Assembly: GCA_002436415.1 (NCBI GenBank)
Contig: DJMA01000016.1
Location: 1 to 10,552 of the forward strand
Length of the DNA: 10,552 nt
Origin: Bdellovibrionaceae bacterium UBA6502
GTDB lineage: Bacteria > Bdellovibrionota > Bdellovibrionia > Bdellovibrionales > UBA840
Direction of reading: 5' to 3'
Part shown: piece by piece, positions 6,878 through 10,552 of the stretch
How the letters are laid out: each line of letters begins with the position of its first letter
How positions within the stretch are numbered: position 1 is the first letter of the stretch
Position numbers and translations under genes: made by a program
Notes under the pieces: generated by a model
What the model saw: only the letters and a program-made list of their open reading frames with translations
Databases searched by the model: none
What the model was told of the DNA's origin: nothing

Positions 6878-6924
6878 CAGGGAAGCAAAAAATTTAATTA
6901 ATTATAAGCGAGGGGGAAGCAAGG

Positions 6925-7335
6925 ATGCTTAGAGATTTTCTTTTACAAAAGGGTTTATCAAATCGTGAGGTTGAAGTAGCTGAGTTAGTTTCAAAAGGAC
7001 TAGCCAATAAAGAAGTGGCGGATCAATTATTCGTAACGGAAAAAACAGTAAAATTTCACCTAACTAACATTTACAAAAAAATGAGTATTAAATCTAGATC
7101 ACAACTGATCGTTTGGTGCTTACCTCACCTTCGCATTCAAGAAGAAGAAGAGGCAAAGAACGAATCTACAAACCCTGGCGTTACAGCTGGATCTGTAGAG
7201 ATGAGAATTGCAGGTGGATCTCAAAATGATTTGATAGCTGGTAACGCAAACCAAAGTACTGGCACAAACACAATGAACACAAGCTACGATATTGGCTTAG
7301 GTTCTCTACCTGGCGGAATTAAAACTTTTAAATAA
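6925..7335 (+). CDS. Single-domain LuxR/GerE-type DNA-binding regulator with a low-complexity tail
   Basis: A 136-residue protein whose N-terminal half is a GerE-type helix-turn-helix: LSNREVEVAE (11-20), the turn KGLANKEVADQL (24-35), and the recognition helix TEKTVKFHLTNIYKKM (38-53). This is a clear match to the DNA-binding domain of LuxR/NarL proteins. It has no receiver or autoinducer-binding domain, although in most such proteins the helix-turn-helix is at the C-terminus. The tail (about 74-136) begins with an acidic EEEE stretch and is then rich in Gly, Asn, Ser and Thr, with no recognisable fold. It is probably a transcription regulator controlled by its own level or by a partner protein. 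ATG start with GAGGGG nine bases before it. A strong terminator follows, so it is monocistronic. Targets are unknown. Confidence 0.85.
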   Translation: MLRDFLLQKGLSNREVEVAELVSKGLANKEVADQLFVTEKTVKFHLTNIYKKMSIKSRSQLIVWCLPHLRIQEEEEAKNESTNPGVTAGSVEMRIAGGSQNDLIAGNANQSTGTNTMNTSYDIGLGSLPGGIKTFK

Positions 7336-7359
7336 GCTTTAAATCAATACATGCCAAAG

Positions 7360-7394
7360 AAAAATAGCCACAAGAAATTGTGGCTATTTTTTTT
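7360..7394. terminator. Strong bidirectional intrinsic terminator
   Basis: The arms 7360-7373 and 7378-7391 pair perfectly over 14 bases, with core AATAGCCACAA, around a GAAA tetraloop. Eight T follow on the plus strand (7387-7394). On the minus strand the hairpin is followed by TTTTT-C-TTT. It sits between the convergent ends of the LuxR-type gene (7335) and the cysteine-rich protein gene (7401) and should stop transcription from both sides. Confidence 0.92.
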
Positions 7395-7400
7395 GCCTAA

Positions 7401-7676
7401 TTAATCACAGGAAACTTGTGCAGGAAAAGACTCAAGAATCTTGCAAGTAGACTTAAGACATTCTTTTATACATGCCTTAGTTTCACTAATACACTTTGGC
7501 TCGTCACACTCACTCAAAGAAACACAGCTCTCTCCTGCTCCACAGGACTGACTTGTATCCTCACCAGAGGCCCCACAAGCCTTCAAAGACTGACAAGAAA
7601 TTCCTGGTGCTGGATCGCCAGCAAAGAGTGCTACAGAGGCTAACAGCGCTAAATTTAAAACCAAAAACTTAAGCAT
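7401..7676 (-). CDS. Small secreted cysteine-rich protein of unknown function
   Basis: A 91-residue protein. Residues 1-19 are a good signal peptide (Met-Leu-Lys then a hydrophobic core) with a probable cleavage after LFA. The mature part of about 72 residues has ten cysteines (28, 34, 45, 51, 57, 62, 69, 73, 78, 90). The even number and wide spread suggest up to five disulfides and a small cystine-stabilised fold in the periplasm or outside the cell. There is no CxxCH haem motif or ferredoxin-like CxxCxxC pattern. I do not recognise a family. Its ATG overlaps the end of the parvulin gene by 8 bases, and no Shine-Dalgarno is visible, so translation is probably coupled to that gene. Signal peptide, patterned cysteines and coupling argue that it is real despite its size. 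Confidence 0.75.
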   Translation of the reverse strand: MLKFLVLNLALLASVALFAGDPAPGISCQSLKACGASGEDTSQSCGAGESCVSLSECDEPKCISETKACIKECLKSTCKILESFPAQVSCD

Positions 7677-7941
7677 AGCGATAAATTAAGTGGTAACCAA
7701 ATTGAGTTTTCACAGGAGCTGAAACTTCACCTACATTTAATGCGAAAGCTGCTTCCTCAAAAGGAGCAACCATTTGTCCTTTTGTAAAAGGCCCCAAGTC
7801 TCCCCCACTGGCTTTTGATGGACAATTGCTGAAAGCCTTTGCTGCCTCCTCAAAAGTCATTCCTTCGTCAATTTTCTTTTTAACGTCATCGATCTGAAAT
7901 TCTTGATCAACTAGTATGTGCTTTGCTGAAATGTTAGACAT
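7669..7941 (-). CDS. ppiC: Parvulin-type peptidyl-prolyl cis-trans isomerase, PpiC-like
   Basis: A 90-residue stand-alone parvulin domain, close to the 93 residues of E. coli PpiC. It interconverts cis and trans peptide bonds before proline. Family motifs are all present: AKHILV (6-11), SNCPS (38-42), GGDLGPF (46-52), FEEAAF (61-66) and FGYHLI (81-86). Expected active-site residues are His8, Cys40, Met57, Phe61 and His84. There is no signal peptide, so it is presumably cytoplasmic, unlike the SurA/PrsA type. AAGGA stands seven bases before the ATG. It is the first gene of a two-gene unit with the cysteine-rich secreted protein and is divergent from the FKBP-type isomerase gene. Confidence 0.93.
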   Translation of the reverse strand: MSNISAKHILVDQEFQIDDVKKKIDEGMTFEEAAKAFSNCPSKASGGDLGPFTKGQMVAPFEEAAFALNVGEVSAPVKTQFGYHLIYRYA

Positions 7942-7981
7942 GATTTATCCTTTCTAAATTTTCTGTATAGAAAGCCTTGAT

Positions 7982-8010
7982 TTCACTAGGAAAAAGACTT
8001 TTCATAGTAT
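7982..8010 (+). promoter_or_regulatory. Possible promoter of the FKBP-type isomerase gene
   Basis: TTCACT (7982-7987) and TAGTAT (8005-8010) are 17 bases apart, each matching four of six positions. Transcription would begin near 8017, some 46 bases before the ATG at 8063. The same 121-base gap must hold the parvulin promoter; on the minus strand TATACA (7969-7964) is the best -10. Confidence 0.32.
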
Positions 8011-8062
8011 GGTGCAAATAAAAATAAGCATCGATGATTAACTTAATTTAAGCGGAGAAATT

Positions 8063-8758
8063 ATGAAACAAAAAAACATACTAATCTTAGCAAGCTGCGT
8101 AGTAGCTTTCAGTGCTTGTAACAAAAAAGCAGGCGACGTTGAGATCAAAACAGAAGAACAAAAAGTTTCTTATGCCATTGGACAAGAAATTGGCCGTGGA
8201 ATGAAAGCCCAAGGCATCAATGTGGATGTTGACGTTTTAAGAATGTCTATTAACGACGCTCTTGCTGGAAAAGAGTCTCGCTTAAAGCCTGAGGAAATGC
8301 AGGAAGCGATGATGAATATGCGTAAAAAAATGGTGGAAGAGCGTAAGCAAAAAGCCGAAGAAAACAAAACTTCTGGAGCAAAGTACTTAGAAGAGAACAA
8401 AGCCAAAGAAGGGGTTAAAGTTACTGAGTCTGGTCTTCAATATAAAGTTTTAAAAGAAGGCGAAGGCGCACAACCAAAAGAATCTGATACAGTAAAAGTT
8501 CATTATAAAGGAACTTTGATTGACGGCACTGAGTTCGACAGCTCTTACTCACGAAATGAACCTGCTGAATTTGGTGTAGGTCAAGTGATCCGCGGTTGGG
8601 TTGAAGGCTTACAACTTATGAAAGTTGGTTCAAAATACCAATTCTTCATTCCAAGTGATTTAGCTTACGGTCCTCAAGGTCGCCCTAGCATTCCACCAAA
8701 TTCAGTACTTATTTTTGAAGTAGAACTTCTTGATATCGTTAAAGAAGAGAAGAAGTAA
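8063..8758 (+). CDS. FKBP-type peptidyl-prolyl isomerase lipoprotein (FkpA/Mip-like)
   Basis: A 231-residue envelope prolyl isomerase and likely chaperone. The N-terminus is a lipoprotein signal ending FSAC (Cys19); Phe at -3 is less usual, but Lys residues and the hydrophobic core fit, and Asn at +2 favours the outer membrane. Residues about 32-125 form the helical FKBP N-terminal dimerisation domain (VSYAIGQEIG) with a Lys/Glu-rich long helix at about 83-116. Residues 126-226 are the catalytic FKBP domain. Visible active-site residues are Tyr148 (VHYKG), Phe158-Asp159, Val175-Ile176, Trp179, Tyr202 (LAYG), the IPPNS loop (210-214) and Phe218, a complete set. This is the FkpA/Mip architecture. 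GGAG precedes the ATG, and a strong terminator follows. Confidence 0.92.
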   Translation: MKQKNILILASCVVAFSACNKKAGDVEIKTEEQKVSYAIGQEIGRGMKAQGINVDVDVLRMSINDALAGKESRLKPEEMQEAMMNMRKKMVEERKQKAEENKTSGAKYLEENKAKEGVKVTESGLQYKVLKEGEGAQPKESDTVKVHYKGTLIDGTEFDSSYSRNEPAEFGVGQVIRGWVEGLQLMKVGSKYQFFIPSDLAYGPQGRPSIPPNSVLIFEVELLDIVKEEKK

Positions 8759-8782
8759 GACTGAAAAAAAATTCATAAATGT

Positions 8783-8815
8783 AAAAACCTAAGTCATTTA
8801 GACTTAGGTTTTTTT
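8783..8815 (+). terminator. Intrinsic terminator of the FKBP-type isomerase gene
   Basis: A perfect 13-base stem (8783-8795 with 8801-8813; core CCTAAGTC / GACTTAGG) with an ATTTA loop is followed by T to 8815. It lies 25 bases past the stop codon. The A-run before the stem could also act in the minus direction, but no minus-strand gene needs it. Confidence 0.92.
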
Positions 8816-8937
8816 ATGGCTACCACGCTTTTTCCTAATGCCAATCTATTCATTCTATTTACAATCTTAGAAGATTCTACAAAGCCGTCCTAGAAAACTA
8901 AAGTTAAGCCCTATTCTTTTTATAAAGATTAGTTATT

Positions 8938-8946
8938 TGGTATAAA
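8938..8946 (+). promoter_or_regulatory. Extended -10 promoter of the secreted protease gene
   Basis: TGG followed by TATAAA is an extended -10 (TGn plus five of six). No -35 is recognisable, as is common for extended -10 promoters. Transcription would begin near 8953, giving a leader of about 22 bases that contains the AGGAGG site. The remaining part of the 216-base gap holds a small dyad (TAGAA-GA-TTCTA, 8868-8879) of uncertain meaning. Confidence 0.45.
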
Positions 8947-8963
8947 TACTATATCGGGGAACT

Positions 8964-8969
8964 AGGAGG
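8964..8969 (+). promoter_or_regulatory. Ribosome-binding site that fixes the TTG start of the protease gene
   Basis: A perfect AGGAGG lies five bases before the TTG at 8975. It supports TTG as the start, since the signal peptide begins there and the next Met (residue 21) would remove it. Confidence 0.75.
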
Positions 8970-8974
8970 AAATT

Positions 8975-10483
8975 TTGTTAATCAGAAGTTTTTGTATTTT
9001 AATACAAAGTATTTCACTGTTTAGTTTAGCATTAATGGCTAACGAAGGCTTGCAAGAAGATCGTGTTGATTTTTATAGATATAACAACCCAGAAATTGGT
9101 TTTACTTTAGATCAAGAATCCGCTTTAGATCTCCATTTAAAAATGCCAGAATACCTAAATTGGCAAGAGGTCTTATCAAAAATTGATCCAGAAAAATTGG
9201 GCCGTGAACCTGGCTCTGGGAAAGTTTTTTCTATTACTAGTGGAATCCCCTTCATCCTTCCAATGTCATGCACAAGTTTTCCCTTGATTCATCCTTTTAC
9301 CAAACAACTCATGATGGCCACTGCCACTCACTGTGTTTTTGGTAGCGAGCCAGAAAAATACTCGGACTACGCTACATCAGGAAACTCCATCATGGGTGTG
9401 CAAAACTACCTGGCAAAGGGAATCAATATCTCTGGAGCTTATCACAAAGAATATAGTTATATTACCGATACCATTTTGACTGCCATTCCAGAGGAAAAGG
9501 CGGAAGACTTTGGCAAAGATAATGCCTTTGAAATGGCAGACAGACTTCCTCAGAGAGGAGATATAGTCTATATGGAAGGTTACAAGGGCTACAATATTCC
9601 TCTTGTTGGAGGATTGACTTGGGGTACCCGTGTTTCCTGTGTCTATATGGGTAAGTTTTATGACATTCACTCGAAACCTGTGTTTAACAAAGCAGGAAGC
9701 GTTATTATGCGCTATGATATTAATGACTATCTTTATTGCCCTGAAGGCCTTGGCGGTGGTGGTATGTCAGGCGGCCCAATTACGAACTCAGAAGGAAAAG
9801 TAATTGGAATTAATACGAGACGTCTAACTGGTTTAGATAGCGCCATCAACGTGGATTACGATGTTTTCGCTTTCTCTAGTTTGACCAAAGCAGACTATGA
9901 GTTTGAAGACAGAGAAAAGCTACTTCCGATTCGCGACGGACTTTATAAATATAGAAACGTAAACAACATTTACCAATCAAGCCTGCCCTACAAAGGCAAA
10001 ATGTGCATAAGCGGAAGCACCATCAAAGATTTAAGCGTAAATTTTAAAAATGGTTATATGGATGGTCCAATGCGTAGCCGCTTTGAAGGTCAATTTCTGA
10101 GCTCAACCACATATTTCGACATGGGTATCCCTTATCGATTTGCGGTTTCTGGCTCACCAAAGACAGAGGCTGATTTCATTAATGATGAAGATAAACGCAG
10201 CCCTTGTGATCCAAACTTTGACATAAAGGTAGATCGCTCAAACTGGTATGGCGGCTTATTTTCGGCCTTCGCCAAAGACTACGGCCCTAAAGTTAAAGAT
10301 CGATTTGCAAAAATGGACAAAGAGGTTTGGGTTGTTTATGATGAAACTAACGAAATGCATCGAGAAAAATACGAAAATGCCTGGCAGGAAATGATAGATA
10401 AATACAAAGACAAACCAGCACCACGGCGCCTAGGACCTCGAAATCGAGTTTTAAAGAATTACCTTAAAATGAATGATGATTAG
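8975..10483 (+). CDS. Secreted trypsin-fold serine protease with an unassigned C-terminal region
   Basis: A 502-residue protein with a signal peptide (1-22, likely cleavage after LMA). The middle part looks like a chymotrypsin-fold (S1-type) protease: TATHC with His119 (like TAAHC), a candidate catalytic Asp165 in TDTILTAIP, and GGGMSGGPI with nucleophile Ser265, followed by GKVIGINTR as in trypsin-like and glutamyl-endopeptidase-like enzymes. Cys99/Cys120 and Cys222/Cys255 could form disulfides. The remaining part (about 300-502) has two more cysteines (344, 411) and no domain I recognise; its end is basic and rich in charged residues. An N-terminal region of about 65 residues before the fold may be a propeptide. 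It starts at TTG with a perfect AGGAGG. It is monocistronic and lies at the window end. Export and a role in degrading external or prey proteins are inferred; the substrate is unknown. Confidence 0.75.
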   Translation: MLIRSFCILIQSISLFSLALMANEGLQEDRVDFYRYNNPEIGFTLDQESALDLHLKMPEYLNWQEVLSKIDPEKLGREPGSGKVFSITSGIPFILPMSCTSFPLIHPFTKQLMMATATHCVFGSEPEKYSDYATSGNSIMGVQNYLAKGINISGAYHKEYSYITDTILTAIPEEKAEDFGKDNAFEMADRLPQRGDIVYMEGYKGYNIPLVGGLTWGTRVSCVYMGKFYDIHSKPVFNKAGSVIMRYDINDYLYCPEGLGGGGMSGGPITNSEGKVIGINTRRLTGLDSAINVDYDVFAFSSLTKADYEFEDREKLLPIRDGLYKYRNVNNIYQSSLPYKGKMCISGSTIKDLSVNFKNGYMDGPMRSRFEGQFLSSTTYFDMGIPYRFAVSGSPKTEADFINDEDKRSPCDPNFDIKVDRSNWYGGLFSAFAKDYGPKVKDRFAKMDKEVWVVYDETNEMHREKYENAWQEMIDKYKDKPAPRRLGPRNRVLKNYLKMNDD

Positions 10484-10526
10484 TAAAAATCTACGAAGTA
10501 TTTAAAATCAAAAACCCCATCTTTTC

Positions 10527-10550
10527 AGTGATCTGTACCCCAAATTCTGG
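10527..10550 (+). repeat. Right copy of the inverted motif shared with the left end of the window
   Basis: AGTGATCTGT (10527-10536), one A, four C and a tail ending TGG. It corresponds in inverted orientation to 24-1, with 19 of 24 positions equal. It lies 44 bases past the stop codon of the protease gene, in a stretch with no hairpin terminator. The motif may continue past the window edge. Confidence 0.5.
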
Positions 10551-10552
10551 AC

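Noticed and set aside
9377..9670. A 97-residue minus-strand open frame within the protease gene
   Set aside because: It is antisense to the conserved protease core and shows no motif.
1..10552. A mobile island, defence system, CRISPR array or structured riboswitch
   Set aside because: No transposase, integrase, nuclease, regular spaced repeats, tRNA or known riboswitch core is visible. All genes are of ordinary envelope or housekeeping type with similar base composition.

Overview
The window is AT-rich and gene-dense. It encodes about eleven proteins typical of a Gram-negative bacterium: two lipoproteins with lipoboxes, a periplasmic TesA-type esterase, a YbbA/YbbP transporter and a signal-peptide-bearing serine protease. 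The many small secreted or envelope proteins, the stand-alone GerE-type regulator and the low GC suggest a relative of Bdellovibrio/Bacteriovorax (Bdellovibrionota). This placement is an inference from gene style; there is no marker gene to prove it.

Layout. (1) Positions 64-1804 hold two divergent genes: a lipoprotein of the alpha-carbonic anhydrase fold on the minus strand, and a membrane fatty-acid hydroxylase/sterol-desaturase-family enzyme on the plus strand. (2) Positions 1797-5663 hold a tight minus-strand operon, tesA-ybbA-ybbP. Its genes overlap by 4 and 14 bases, and its last codons run 8 bases into the end of the convergent hydroxylase gene. (3) Positions 5956-6648 encode a cytoplasmic alpha/beta-hydrolase esterase on the plus strand. 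(4) Positions 6649-7335 contain a leader with a weak terminator-like hairpin and a long pyrimidine tract, followed by a short LuxR/GerE DNA-binding protein. A very strong bidirectional terminator follows. (5) Positions 7401-8758 hold a minus-strand pair (parvulin prolyl isomerase, then a small secreted protein with ten cysteines) divergent from a plus-strand FKBP-type prolyl isomerase lipoprotein, so two unrelated prolyl isomerase families share one 121-base promoter region. (6) Positions 8975-10483 encode a secreted trypsin-fold protease with an unassigned C-terminal half.

The main theme is the cell envelope: lipid hydrolysis and modification, lipid or lipoprotein handling by an FtsX-type transporter, protein folding, and secreted hydrolases. 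No mobile-element gene, CRISPR array, tRNA or rRNA is visible. The two ends of the window carry diverged inverted copies of one short motif (AGTGATCTGT followed by a C-run), probably a dispersed repeat.

The observations most worth a second look are: the carbonic anhydrase has Gln where the third zinc-binding His should be; the motif shared by the window ends; the cysteine-rich secreted protein coupled to a parvulin; the unassigned half of the protease; and the unusual leader of the LuxR-type gene. I did not see a convincing new multi-gene defence or mobile system.
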